Source: CAYVQA01 sp045119035 (GTDB lineage: Bacteria > Bacillota_I > Bacilli_A > ML615J-28 > CAG-313). From it: a DNA stretch of 64,000 bases. Shown piece after piece: positions 1 through 8,319 of the stretch (position 1 is the stretch's first letter; each line of letters opens with the position of its first letter). Position numbers and translations under genes: made by a program. The stretch is from contig JBGVCU010000036.1 in the NCBI GenBank assembly GCA_045119035.1, forward strand, positions 17,241 through 81,240, in the 5' to 3' direction. The notes below the pieces were generated by a model. The model did no database searches, was not told the origin of the DNA, and worked only from the letters and a program-made list of their open reading frames with translations.

Positions 1-1940
1 AAAATACAATTGACTATGATGGACAAATTTTTGATATTGCAAGTCCTACTCTAAAATCTATTAGAACTAAACTTAGAGGAATGGATGCTAAAATTAAAAG
101 TAAACTGAATGAATTGAAAAATAGTTTATCTTCTAAATTATCAGAACAACTTGTTGTTGTAAGAGATAATAGATACTGTTTACCTGTTAAAGCTGAATAT
201 AAAAATAGCGTAAAAGGTATTACACATGATACATCAGCTAGTTTACAAACATTTTATATTGAACCGTTTGCAGTTGTTGAATTAAGTCTAGAAAAAGAAA
301 AACTAATTAATGAAGAAAAAGAAGAAGAAAATCGTATTTTAAGATCTTTATCAAAAGAAATTGGATATTCGTTTGAAGATTTAAATCATAATTTTGAAAT
401 TATTAAAAGATTAGATATGCTGTTTGCTAAAGCTTCTTTAGCAAAACAAATGGAAGCTATTAAGCCAATTTTAACAAAAGAACATAAATTAAATTTAATT
501 CAGGCAAGACATCCATTGCTTAATGTAAAAAAAGTTATTCCTAATGATATTAGTTTTGGTAATAATTATCAAGGAATCATTATTACAGGTCCTAATACTG
601 GTGGTAAAACAGTTCTACTAAAAACTGTTGGATTACTTTCTTTAATGACTAAGTATGGTTTACTTATTCCATGTAATGAAGGTTCAACAATGAAAGTATA
701 TGATGATGTATTTTGTGATATTGGTGATGATCAAAGTATTCAATCAAATTTATCAACATTTTCATCACATTTATCAAGAATTATCGAAATATTAAATAAA
801 ATTACTAGTGAATCTTTAGTTTTATTTGATGAAATAGGTAGCGGTACAGATCCTTTAGAAGGTTCAAGTTTAGCAATTGCGATATTAAAATATTTACTAG
901 ATCATAATATTAGTTTTATTACAACTACTCATTATTCTAAACTTAAGATATTTGGATTTAATGAACCACGTGTAATAAATGCTTCAATGGAATTTAACGA
1001 TAAATCTTTAACACCTACATATCGTTTACTACTTGGTGTAAGTGGCTCTAGTAATGCGTTTAATATTGCAAGAATGCTAGGGTTAAATGCAGATGTTTTA
1101 AAAGAAGCTGAAGCTTTACTTGATGAATCAAATGATGAATCAAGAAATATGGTTAATAAAATTGAACAAACAAATCAATTACTTCAAGAAAAAGAAAGAA
1201 TGCTTGCTGATAAAATTAAAGAAAATGATTTATTAAAAGAAGAATTAAATAAAGAGTTAAATAGAGTTAAATCTTCAAAAGATAAATTATTAAAAGATGC
1301 TTATGATAAAGCTAATAGTATTATTGAAAAAGCAAGATTTGATTCGAAACAATTAATTGATGAAATTGAAATTTTAAAAGAAAAAAATCCTAAACTTCAT
1401 GAAGTAGCTGAAGTAAAACATAAAGTAAATACTTTAGATGTACATAAAAAAGAAGTAAAAGGTGATAAAAATCATATTTATCATTTAGGTGATGATTGCT
1501 ATGTTCCTAAATATGAACAATACGGAACAGTAGAAAGAATAAATGGTAATAAAATTACTGTTGCATTAGGTAATATGCGAATGGAATTTAAGAAAGAAGA
1601 ATTGCTTTATATAAATCCTAATGAAGTTAAAAAAATGTATAATGTACAAACAAAAGTAAAAAATACAAATAACAGTATTAAAAAGTCTGAAAAAAATGTA
1701 AAAATGACTCTTGATTTAAGAGGAATGCGCTATGAAGAAGCAAAAGATGAATTATTAAGTTATATTGATGATTTATTACTTACAGGTTTAAAATCTGCAA
1801 ATATTATTCATGGTTTCGGAACTGGTGCAATCAGAAATTTAGTTAAAGATGTTGTTTCTAAAAATCCTAATATTGCCTCTAGTCGTTATGGTGGCGAAGG
1901 CGAAGGTGGACTTGGTGTTACTGTAATTACATTAAAATAA
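1..1940 (+). CDS. mutS2: MutS2 endonuclease/ATPase (5' end outside window)
   Basis: The frame is open from base 3 and lacks its start, so the gene begins upstream of the window; residues before the first internal Met at 81 (DGQIFDIASPTLKSIR) already match the family. MutS2 is a MutS-like ATPase that acts on branched DNA and, in B. subtilis, on collided ribosomes. The Walker A motif GPNTGGKT is at 588-611, followed by LFDEIGSGTDPLEGSS (Walker B and D-loop). A long Lys/Glu-rich coiled coil follows. The C-terminal Smr nuclease domain shows LDLRGMR and HGFGTGAIR. About 645 residues are visible against about 780 for the family, so roughly 135 are missing. trxA follows 14 bp downstream. Confidence 0.95.
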   Translation, partial: NTIDYDGQIFDIASPTLKSIRTKLRGMDAKIKSKLNELKNSLSSKLSEQLVVVRDNRYCLPVKAEYKNSVKGITHDTSASLQTFYIEPFAVVELSLEKEKLINEEKEEENRILRSLSKEIGYSFEDLNHNFEIIKRLDMLFAKASLAKQMEAIKPILTKEHKLNLIQARHPLLNVKKVIPNDISFGNNYQGIIITGPNTGGKTVLLKTVGLLSLMTKYGLLIPCNEGSTMKVYDDVFCDIGDDQSIQSNLSTFSSHLSRIIEILNKITSESLVLFDEIGSGTDPLEGSSLAIAILKYLLDHNISFITTTHYSKLKIFGFNEPRVINASMEFNDKSLTPTYRLLLGVSGSSNAFNIARMLGLNADVLKEAEALLDESNDESRNMVNKIEQTNQLLQEKERMLADKIKENDLLKEELNKELNRVKSSKDKLLKDAYDKANSIIEKARFDSKQLIDEIEILKEKNPKLHEVAEVKHKVNTLDVHKKEVKGDKNHIYHLGDDCYVPKYEQYGTVERINGNKITVALGNMRMEFKKEELLYINPNEVKKMYNVQTKVKNTNNSIKKSEKNVKMTLDLRGMRYEEAKDELLSYIDDLLLTGLKSANIIHGFGTGAIRNLVKDVVSKNPNIASSRYGGEGEGGLGVTVITLK

Positions 1941-1954
1941 GAAAGAGGTAAAGT

Positions 1955-2254
1955 ATGTTATTAGAAAAAAATCATAATTTTAATGAAGAAATTCAAGGTG
2001 AATTAGTTGTTGTTGATTTTTTTGCAACTTGGTGTGGACCTTGTAAAATGATTTCTCCTATTTTAGAAAAATTTGCTAGTGAACATCCAGAAGTTAAAGT
2101 AATTAAAGTTGATGTTGATGATTTTACAAATATTGCTAGAGAATATGGTGTATCAAGTATTCCAACATTAATTTTATTTAAAAATGGAGAATTAGTAGAT
2201 CGTAAAGTAGGATTTATGGATTATAATAATCTAGTAAAATGGATTATTAAATAA
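1955..2254 (+). CDS. trxA: Thioredoxin
   Basis: A small thiol-disulfide reductase of 99 residues, slightly short for thioredoxin. The active site WCGPC is at residues 26-30 and the cis-proline loop reads SSIPTL. The buried Asp (VVVDFFATW) is present. There is no signal peptide, so it acts in the cytoplasm. It lies 14 bp after mutS2 with its own RBS (agaggt) and is probably co-transcribed; mutS2-trxA pairing is common in Firmicutes. A strong terminator follows. Confidence 0.93.
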   Translation: MLLEKNHNFNEEIQGELVVVDFFATWCGPCKMISPILEKFASEHPEVKVIKVDVDDFTNIAREYGVSSIPTLILFKNGELVDRKVGFMDYNNLVKWIIK

Positions 2255-2267
2255 AAAAATAATAATA

Positions 2268-2300
2268 AACATCCAATTTTATAATTGGATGTTTTTTTTA
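2268..2300 (+). terminator. Rho-independent terminator after trxA
   Basis: The 11-bp perfect stem AACATCCAATT / AATTGGATGTT (2268-2278 with 2283-2293) has a TTAT loop and is followed by a T run. It ends the mutS2-trxA transcript. Confidence 0.9.
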
Positions 2301-2379
2301 TTAAAAAAATTAAAAAATTTAAATAAAAATAAATACTTATTGTGTTTAATTAATAGATTATTTATATTTGGAGTGAAAT

Positions 2380-3141
2380 ATGAAAGTATTAATTATTTAT
2401 TATTTAATATCACTTTTAATAAGTTGTATTATTTTAAATATTTGTCATAAAAAAATAAAAACTGAGTCAACAAAAGATTTAATTTTAAAAATAGTTACAT
2501 TTACAACAGTATTACTACATTATAGTGATATTTGGTATAGCTATTTTACAACAGGTGTTGCAGAAGTTAATAGTTCTCATCTATTTGCAATTTATCCTTG
2601 TCATATTATGATGTGGATCTCAGTAATTTATGCTTTTTGTATAAAGAAAGATTCTACAATCGGTCATATTTTTGCTGATTTTATGTTTTACGTTGGATTC
2701 TTTTGTGGAACAATAGGTATTGTTGTTAATGAAATCTATCTTTCTACACCAGATATTACCGATTATTATGTTTTAAAAGGATTACTTAGTCATAGTACTT
2801 TATTATTTGGTTGTTTATATGTTTTTGTTATGAAATATGTTAAAATTAATACACTTCAAAATTTAAAAAGTGTAGTTGTTGGTTTATTAGTATTTATTAT
2901 TGATGGAATTTTTATTATTAATCTATTTAGATTATTTGATTTAGATGCACCTAATGCTATGTATTTATTAGAAGCACCTTTTGAAGATTTACCATTTATA
3001 AATACAGCAACAATTGGTATTGCTGGAGTTATAATGGTTGTTATTATATCTACGATTTTAGAGTTAATTTTCTTACCTAAAGAAGAAGTGTGGATTAACA
3101 AATTATGTAAAAAAGGAGAAGAAAAATGTACGAATTCTTAG
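2380..3141 (+). CDS. YwaF-like (TIGR02206-type) integral membrane protein, copy 1
   Basis: A 253-residue protein with about six to seven hydrophobic segments and no soluble domain. Landmarks are YPCHIMMW, FFCGTIGIVVNEIY, LLSHSTLLFG and NAMYLLEAP. These resemble the YwaF/TIGR02206 family, in which conserved His and Asn residues lie near the membrane face. The function of that family is not established. The start ATG has a good RBS (ggagtg) 5 bases upstream. The gene overlaps the next one by 16 bp; the two proteins share size, topology and His/Phe-Gly patterns, so they look like tandem paralogues that may form a heteromer. Family assignment is from memory of motifs and is moderate. Confidence 0.55.
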   Translation: MKVLIIYYLISLLISCIILNICHKKIKTESTKDLILKIVTFTTVLLHYSDIWYSYFTTGVAEVNSSHLFAIYPCHIMMWISVIYAFCIKKDSTIGHIFADFMFYVGFFCGTIGIVVNEIYLSTPDITDYYVLKGLLSHSTLLFGCLYVFVMKYVKINTLQNLKSVVVGLLVFIIDGIFIINLFRLFDLDAPNAMYLLEAPFEDLPFINTATIGIAGVIMVVIISTILELIFLPKEEVWINKLCKKGEEKCTNS

Positions 3142-3902
3142 TTGATTTATTTAGCGATGATAAACCTGGTCAAATATCAGCTTTTTCATTATGGCATTTT
3201 ATTTACTTATTTATTATAATTTCTGCATGCGTTATTACAACAGTTATTTTAAGAAAAAAATCTGATGATGTTGTTGAAAAATCTTTAAACAGAATATCTA
3301 TAGTTATTTTACTTGTTTATATTTTGGATTTCTTTATTATGCCACTTTCAGAAGGTAGTATTAATACGGATAAATTGCCTTTTCATTTTTGTACAATGGC
3401 ATCAATCTTAATTATTTTCTCAAGATATAATGAAAGAATGAAAAAGTTAAGACCACAAATTTTAGCTGTAAGTATGACAGCAACACTAATTTATTTAATT
3501 TACCCTGCAAGTGCATTTGGAGATGCTGGGGCACTTAGTTATCAAGTTATTCAAACATTAACATATCATGGTTTATTATTATTATATGCGATTGTTGCAT
3601 TATTTACTGGTAATGTAAAATTAGATATTAAGAAATATCATTATTGTATATTTGTTATTTTATTTGTTATTGCAATTGCATTTGTTGCAAATTATGCTTA
3701 TTCAGAAGATTTATCAGATCCATATGATTGGGCTTTTATTAATGGTGAAAACTTTAGTATTTTTCCTGATCATTTAAAAAGATTAATGATCTTTGCAGTG
3801 TTTTTTGCGTTTTCTGGTAGTACTCTTTTATTCTATGGTATTGCATATTACATTGAAAAAAGAATTCAAAACAAGCAAAAGTGTATTAAAAAAGCTAGCT
3901 AA
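3126..3902 (+). CDS. YwaF-like (TIGR02206-type) integral membrane protein, copy 2
   Basis: A 258-residue multi-pass membrane protein with about seven TM segments. It opens with ISAFSLWHFIYLF and contains LPFHFCTMASILIIF and TYHGLLLLYA, the His-bearing segments typical of the YwaF/TIGR02206 family. Its start lies inside the end of the previous gene (16 bp overlap) behind an aaaggag RBS, so translation is probably coupled. It matches the family better than copy 1. No catalytic function can be assigned. A terminator follows at once. Confidence 0.6.
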   Translation: MYEFLVDLFSDDKPGQISAFSLWHFIYLFIIISACVITTVILRKKSDDVVEKSLNRISIVILLVYILDFFIMPLSEGSINTDKLPFHFCTMASILIIFSRYNERMKKLRPQILAVSMTATLIYLIYPASAFGDAGALSYQVIQTLTYHGLLLLYAIVALFTGNVKLDIKKYHYCIFVILFVIAIAFVANYAYSEDLSDPYDWAFINGENFSIFPDHLKRLMIFAVFFAFSGSTLLFYGIAYYIEKRIQNKQKCIKKAS

Positions 3903-3916
3903 AAGCTAGTTTTTTT
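3888..3916 (+). terminator. Terminator after the YwaF-like pair
   Basis: The stem AAAAAAGCTAGC / GCTAGTTTTTTT (one G-T wobble) has a short A-rich loop and runs into T residues. It overlaps the stop codon of the preceding gene. Confidence 0.8.
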
Positions 3917-3933
3917 ATTTTTCTTATAAAAAA

Positions 3934-3995
3934 ATTGAAAACGTTTTAAAAATATTATTATTTTACTTTATTATTTTTTAATTATGTAGTATAAT
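3934..3995 (+). promoter_or_regulatory. fic promoter region with cre-like palindrome
   Basis: A TATAAT -10 box lies at 3990-3995 with a poor -35 (TTTATT at 3967-3972). Upstream, at 3934-3949, ATTGAAAACGTTTTAA contains the perfect dyad AAAACGTTTT. It matches the catabolite-responsive element consensus TGWAANCGNTNWCA with one mismatch. The same 12-mer ATTGAAAACGTT occurs on the opposite strand upstream of the lipoprotein gene at 20435. The regulator is inferred, not seen. Confidence 0.4.
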
Positions 3996-4024
3996 ATGTT
4001 AAAATATGGTGAGGAGGAATTATT

Positions 4025-4759
4025 ATGACATTACAAGAAAAAAGAAAATTTATTGAAGATAATAAACATAAGCTTACAAATGAAGAAATTGAATTCTTTA
4101 ATTTTAATTTTGCTTGTGTTTATACTAGAAACTCAATAAGTATTGAACATGGTAAAAAAGAATTACCTATTGGAGAAATCATGGAAATCGTTCGTGGACA
4201 TGCTGTAAGTTGTAACGAAGATTTAAAACGTAGCGTTTATAATCACTATTGTGCATTCTTAGATGTTAAAGAAGCTGCTGAAAATAATCAAGAATTCTCT
4301 GAAGATTTATTAAAAAATGTTCATACTACATTAATTAAAGGTGTTAATGATTTACCTGGTGGATTATACAGAAATGTAGATATCAGTATTAAAGGATCAA
4401 ATCATACTCCACCTAGCTACATTAAAGTATATGATCGTATGAGAAAATACTTTGATCAAATTAACGGTTCTGAAGAAGATCCAATCAAACTTGCTTGCTA
4501 TGCACATTTACAATTAGCTAAAATTCATCCATTCCTAGATGGTAATGGAAGATTATCAAGATTAATGATGAACTTTATCTTAATGAAAAATGGTTTACTA
4601 CCAATTAGTATTCCTGTTAAGAGACGTTTAGAATATTTTACATTATTAGAAGAATTCAAAGTAAATAAAAATCCTCAACCTTTTGAAGAATTCATTTATA
4701 ATTTATTAGATTCTGAATATGACCGTTTAATGGCATTAATCAACGTAAAAGAAAATTAA
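4025..4759 (+). CDS. Fic-domain protein (predicted AMPylase/nucleotide transferase)
   Basis: Fic proteins transfer AMP or another nucleotide part to a target protein. The catalytic motif HPFLDGNGRLSR is complete at residues 168-179. An N-terminal self-inhibitory helix motif of the [S/T]xxxE[G/N] type is probably S37-ISI-E41 with His42 in the last position, which would make this a class II (self-regulated) Fic protein. It has 244 residues and no signal peptide. It is monocistronic: a strong RBS (gaggagg) and a TATAAT box precede it and a terminator follows. No antitoxin gene adjoins it, which argues against a FicTA toxin pair. The target is unknown. Confidence 0.88.
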   Translation: MTLQEKRKFIEDNKHKLTNEEIEFFNFNFACVYTRNSISIEHGKKELPIGEIMEIVRGHAVSCNEDLKRSVYNHYCAFLDVKEAAENNQEFSEDLLKNVHTTLIKGVNDLPGGLYRNVDISIKGSNHTPPSYIKVYDRMRKYFDQINGSEEDPIKLACYAHLQLAKIHPFLDGNGRLSRLMMNFILMKNGLLPISIPVKRRLEYFTLLEEFKVNKNPQPFEEFIYNLLDSEYDRLMALINVKEN

Positions 4760-4781
4760 AATAAAGTAAAAAATTAAGGTT

Positions 4782-4815
4782 AAAAAGGCTCGAATTTTAT
4801 AATTTGAGTCTTTTT
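4782..4815 (+). terminator. Terminator after fic
   Basis: The 15-bp stem AAAAAGGCTCGAATT (4782-4796) / 4801-4815 pairs with two G-T wobbles and a TTAT loop and ends in T5. Confidence 0.85.
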
Positions 4816-4829
4816 AATTTACATATTAC

Positions 4830-4858
4830 TTTAAATTTTACACAAAATTTGATATAAT
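4830..4858 (+). promoter_or_regulatory. SigA-type promoter for the DUF402 gene
   Basis: TTTAAA (4830-4835) and TATAAT (4853-4858) are separated by 17 bp. The start codon is 24 bases downstream, with the RBS gaggaag between. Confidence 0.6.
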
Positions 4859-4882
4859 ATATCTAGTTAGTGAGGAAGACCT

Positions 4883-5407
4883 ATGAATAAGATTACAGAA
4901 ATAATAAGTTATAAACACAATGGGTTGCTTCATCGCGTATGGCAATTTGCTTATGTATTAAGAGAAACTGAAGATATGATTATCATGATTAATGATTGTA
5001 GTAATGTTATTGATGGTGATGGTCGTAAATGGAAAACAAAAGAACCTGCGGTATGCTATTTTTATAAGAAAAAATGGTATAATATTATTTGTATGTTAAG
5101 AAATAATGCGGTGTATTATTATTGTAATTTAAGTAGTCCATATGTAAAAGATGAAGAAGGTATAAAATATATTGATTATGATTTAGATGTAAAAGTATTT
5201 CCTAGTGGAGATAAGATTATTCTTGATCGTGATGAATTTGATTTTAATAAATTTGATTATGGATATACTGATGAATTAGTGGAAATCATTGAAAGAGAAT
5301 TAAGAAATTTACTTGATATGATTGATAGAGGAGAAACTCCTTTTAATAAAGAATCTGTATTAAAAGAATATAATCAATACTTAGAAGAAACAAAGAACAA
5401 TTATTAG
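4883..5407 (+). CDS. Nucleoside tri/diphosphate phosphatase, DUF402 family
   Basis: A 174-residue soluble protein resembling B. subtilis YgaC and S. aureus Ntdp, which hydrolyse nucleoside tri- and diphosphates. The N-terminus ISYKHNGLLHRVW, then WKTKEPAVCYFYKKKWYN, and the acidic patch YIDYDLDVKVFPSG with LDRDEFD are the conserved DUF402 features; the Asp/Glu residues bind the metal. The length equals the family norm (about 175-180). The transcription unit is single-gene, with its own promoter and a terminator overlapping its stop codon. Confidence 0.85.
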   Translation: MNKITEIISYKHNGLLHRVWQFAYVLRETEDMIIMINDCSNVIDGDGRKWKTKEPAVCYFYKKKWYNIICMLRNNAVYYYCNLSSPYVKDEEGIKYIDYDLDVKVFPSGDKIILDRDEFDFNKFDYGYTDELVEIIERELRNLLDMIDRGETPFNKESVLKEYNQYLEETKNNY

Positions 5408-5427
5408 AAATAATAATTGTTTTTTTG
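5395..5427 (+). terminator. Terminator overlapping the stop codon of the DUF402 gene
   Basis: The stem AACAATTATTA / TAATAATTGTT flanks GAAA and is followed by T residues. The stem begins inside the last codons of the gene. Confidence 0.75.
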
Positions 5428-5479
5428 TTCTAAAATAATGAGTTTATTCATACCTTGAAGTAGAAAGTAGAGGAGTATT

Positions 5480-6955
5480 ATGAGTAATAAATATATTAAT
5501 GATGTAATTGAAAGAACTAGTGGCGAATTATATTTAGGAGTTGTGGGTAGTGTCAGAAGTGGTAAAAGCACTTTTATTAGAAATTTTATAACAAAAAGAG
5601 TACTACCTTTAATTCAAGATGAAAATATATTAAATAAGGTAAAAGATGAACTACCTTTAAGTAGTCAGGGAAAAAGAATCATGACCGTAGAACCTAAATT
5701 TGTACCTAGTGATCAAATGACTTTATACTTAGAAGATAGTATCCCTTTGAAGGTTAGATTAATTGATAGTGTTGGTTATGTTTTACCTTCTAGTATTGGT
5801 TCTAAAAACGAAGATGGAAGTTCACGTTTAATAAAAACACCATGGTTTAGTGAAGAAATTCCATTTGAAGAAGCAGCAAAACTTGGAACAAAAAAAGTAA
5901 TTGATGATCATTGTCATATTGGAATTGTTGTTACTAGTGATGGTTCTTTTGGAGATTTTACAAGAGAAGAATATGAAGCAGTAGAAGAGGAAATTATTGA
6001 TGATTTAAAAAAAGCTAATAAGCCTTTCATCATAATCTTAAATACAACAAAACCTAATGATGAAACATCAATTGATCTTGCAAGTTCTTTAAAAGAAAAG
6101 TATAATGTTTCTGTTATTTGTTTAGATTTAGAAAATTTAACTACTGAAGATACTGAGTTGATTTTAAAAACTATTTTAGATGAATTTGATATTGAGGAAT
6201 TAAATATTGATTATCCAAAATTTATGGATTTATTAAATGAGGATATTCCTTCTAAAAATAATTTTATCCAAACTTTAGAAGAATTAACTCAAGAAGTTCA
6301 AAAAATGAAAGATGTCTATAAGATTAAAGACCGATTGATTAGTAGTAATTTATTTGAATCAGTTGAATTAACTAAAGTAGATGCTGGACGTGGAATAGTA
6401 GATGTAAATACAAAGATTAGTGATGAAAAAGTCAGAGATATTATTTTTGAATTAACAAATGAATCTGTAAATGATTTAGAAGATTTAATGATATTACTTC
6501 AAAATTATAAAATGTTAAAAGAATTTAAAGAAAAATATACAAACTTAAATGATTGGATTAACCAAGATACAGGTTTTATTATCCCATCAATTGATAAAAT
6601 GATTTTAAATGAACCAACATTAATTAAACAAGGTTCAAAATACGGAATTAAATTATCAGCCACTGCACCTGTTAAACATTTGTGTGAAATTAAAATTGAT
6701 TCTTCATTTGAACCAATTATCGGTGAAGAGATGCAAGCTAAAATGTTACTTCAACATATGATAGATGATTATAATAAAGATCCAAATTTAATTTGGAATG
6801 CTTTATTCTTTGGTCAAAAATTAAGTGATTTAATTTGCGATGGAGTTAAAGTTAAAGTAAATGAAGTAACAAGTGATGTTGAAAATAAATATATTAATAG
6901 TCTAGAAAAAATCACAAACAAAGGTAAAGGTGGAGTAATTTCAATAGTTTTATAG
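5480..6955 (+). CDS. spoIVA: Stage IV sporulation protein A (spore coat morphogenetic ATPase)
   Basis: SpoIVA polymerises by ATP hydrolysis on the forespore surface and forms the basement layer on which the spore coat is built. The 491-residue product matches the family length (492 in B. subtilis). N-terminal ERTSGELYLGVVGSVRSGKSTF carries the Walker A motif (residues about 20-31). LIDSVGYVLPSS is the switch-like segment. The C-terminus NKGKGGVISIVL matches the hydrophobic tail needed for forespore targeting. The adjacent hup gene is the same neighbour as in B. subtilis. This is firm evidence of a sporulation programme, or its remains, in this organism. Confidence 0.95.
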   Translation: MSNKYINDVIERTSGELYLGVVGSVRSGKSTFIRNFITKRVLPLIQDENILNKVKDELPLSSQGKRIMTVEPKFVPSDQMTLYLEDSIPLKVRLIDSVGYVLPSSIGSKNEDGSSRLIKTPWFSEEIPFEEAAKLGTKKVIDDHCHIGIVVTSDGSFGDFTREEYEAVEEEIIDDLKKANKPFIIILNTTKPNDETSIDLASSLKEKYNVSVICLDLENLTTEDTELILKTILDEFDIEELNIDYPKFMDLLNEDIPSKNNFIQTLEELTQEVQKMKDVYKIKDRLISSNLFESVELTKVDAGRGIVDVNTKISDEKVRDIIFELTNESVNDLEDLMILLQNYKMLKEFKEKYTNLNDWINQDTGFIIPSIDKMILNEPTLIKQGSKYGIKLSATAPVKHLCEIKIDSSFEPIIGEEMQAKMLLQHMIDDYNKDPNLIWNALFFGQKLSDLICDGVKVKVNEVTSDVENKYINSLEKITNKGKGGVISIVL

Positions 6956-7028
6956 TCTTTTTAAATAGTATTTTACTTTATTTTTATGGGCAAATATGGT
7001 AAGATATTAATAGAGAGGATAAACTAAT

Positions 7029-7307
7029 ATGACTAAAAGACAATTAATTAAAGAAATTCATTTAAATACAAGTTTACGCTATATTGATGTTGAAGATGTT
7101 GTTAATCAAGTTTTTGAAAAAATGGCTCAAGCAATAGTTGATGATGATAAAATAACAATTAATGGTTTTGGAACATTTGAAAAACAAGAACAACCTGGTT
7201 ATATTGGTGTTAATCCTAATACCGGTGAAAGAATGGAAGTTAAATCTTATAAGAAAATTCGTTTCACAACAGGTAAAACTTTAAAATTTAGAATAAATGA
7301 AGAATAA
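7029..7307 (+). CDS. hup: HU family DNA-binding protein
   Basis: A histone-like nucleoid protein of 92 residues. The core ITINGFGTFEKQEQPGYIGVNPNTGERM contains the DNA-binding beta arm with the conserved NPxTGE and the KIRFTTGKTLK end. The RBS agaggat precedes the ATG. The order spoIVA-hup equals spoIVA-hbs in B. subtilis. A weak promoter (TAAGAT near 7000) may give it its own transcript. Confidence 0.95.
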   Translation: MTKRQLIKEIHLNTSLRYIDVEDVVNQVFEKMAQAIVDDDKITINGFGTFEKQEQPGYIGVNPNTGERMEVKSYKKIRFTTGKTLKFRINEE

Positions 7308-7333
7308 AAAAAGACTCTTTTAGAGTCTTTTTT
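7307..7333. terminator. Bidirectional terminator between hup and the CPBP protease
   Basis: The 12-bp stem AAAAAAGACTCT / AGAGTCTTTTTT (7307-7318 with 7322-7333) has a TTT loop and lies between convergent genes. T runs are present on both strands. Confidence 0.9.
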
Positions 7334-8207
7334 ACATTTCTGGCATAAGTAAAGTTACAAGCACAGATATTGTATTGTTTATCATATGTAATATAATAAC
7401 AGGGATAATATTTCTTTTTGAATATTGATAAGTTAATCCTAAACCTACACCCATTGCTGAATAAATGAATAAGTAAAGGAATTGTTGGATAACGCTTTTC
7501 CATTTAGAAGGATCTTCTAAAGCAGGTCCAATAGATTCTATAAATGGACTAATGATATGAATTGCTCCAAATAATAAACTTGAAAAAATAATTGTTAATA
7601 GAGGATTAAATCTTCTTGAAAATAAATTAAAGAAACATTTTCTAAATACAATTTCTTCAACGATTGGAGCAAGAATGATAACAGAAATACTCATGAAAAT
7701 GAAATTTGCTGTTCCTGATGTTAAAATTTCAACAATAGCTTGTTCATTTCCAGCTTCTTCAGTAAGTCCAAATATCATTTGTAAGATTCCACTTACATAG
7801 TTGCAAATCATGAAAAATACAAAACCTACGACGATGTATTGAACAAACTTACCAAATCTTATATTTTTAAGTTCTCTTAAATCTACTATCACCATGTATC
7901 CAGCGATTAATCCGATAACTATTAATCCGATTACGTAAACAACAAAATTACCAAATGAACCAGAAAAATACATTAAATCTTTTGTTATAACTGGATCAAA
8001 ATGTACAGATTCAGGATTTATTTGATCTAAAGTATAACCTTTAGCGGCCATATAACCAAGTTGTACAACTAGCCCAATGATTGCACTAATGATCATAAAT
8101 AAAGCAACATAAACTATAATTGCATAATTGGTTCTTTTTCTAGTTTTTTCTGAATTGTCGATTGTAGCATATGTGATATCTAAAAAAGATTGTTGATTGT
8201 TTTGCAT
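7332..8207 (-). CDS. CPBP family intramembrane metalloprotease
   Basis: A membrane-embedded glutamic protease of the Abi/CaaX-like CPBP family (COG1266). The three motifs are present: EEIVFRKCFF (EExxxR), FGAIH (FxxxH) and the C-terminal HMINN (HxxxN). It has about eight TM segments and 291 residues. I place the start at the ATG at 8207, which has the RBS gaggtg 6 bases upstream; the open frame extends to a GTG at 8216, but that codon overlaps the RBS. It is transcribed alone from a SigA-type promoter at 8229-8257. The substrate is unknown. Confidence 0.88.
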   Translation of the reverse strand: MQNNQQSFLDITYATIDNSEKTRKRTNYAIIVYVALFMIISAIIGLVVQLGYMAAKGYTLDQINPESVHFDPVITKDLMYFSGSFGNFVVYVIGLIVIGLIAGYMVIVDLRELKNIRFGKFVQYIVVGFVFFMICNYVSGILQMIFGLTEEAGNEQAIVEILTSGTANFIFMSISVIILAPIVEEIVFRKCFFNLFSRRFNPLLTIIFSSLLFGAIHIISPFIESIGPALEDPSKWKSVIQQFLYLFIYSAMGVGLGLTYQYSKRNIIPVIILHMINNTISVLVTLLMPEM

Positions 8208-8228
8208 AATAAGCACCTCTATAAATAT

Positions 8229-8257
8229 ATTATACCAAAATAAAAAAAATAATTCAA
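8229..8257 (-). promoter_or_regulatory. SigA-type promoter for the CPBP protease
   Basis: On the minus strand TTGAAT (8257-8252) and TATAAT (8234-8229) are separated by 17 bp. Confidence 0.7.
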
Positions 8258-8272
8258 TAAAACTAAACTCTT

Positions 8273-8308
8273 ATTAATATTTATTAATATATTTGAATAA
8301 ATATTAAT
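8273..8308. repeat. 13-bp inverted repeat upstream of the gerM-like gene
   Basis: ATTAATATTTATT (8273-8285) and its exact reverse complement (8296-8308) flank a 10-base spacer. The right arm abuts the RBS ggaggt at 8309-8314. No standard SigA promoter is evident here, so the repeat may be an operator or a leader hairpin. The arms are A+T only, so chance is not excluded. Confidence 0.5.
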
Positions 8309-8319
8309 GGAGGTCTTTT

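Noticed and set aside
4025..4759. Fic toxin-antitoxin pair
   Set aside because: No small antitoxin gene adjoins it and the inhibitory motif appears to be within the same chain.
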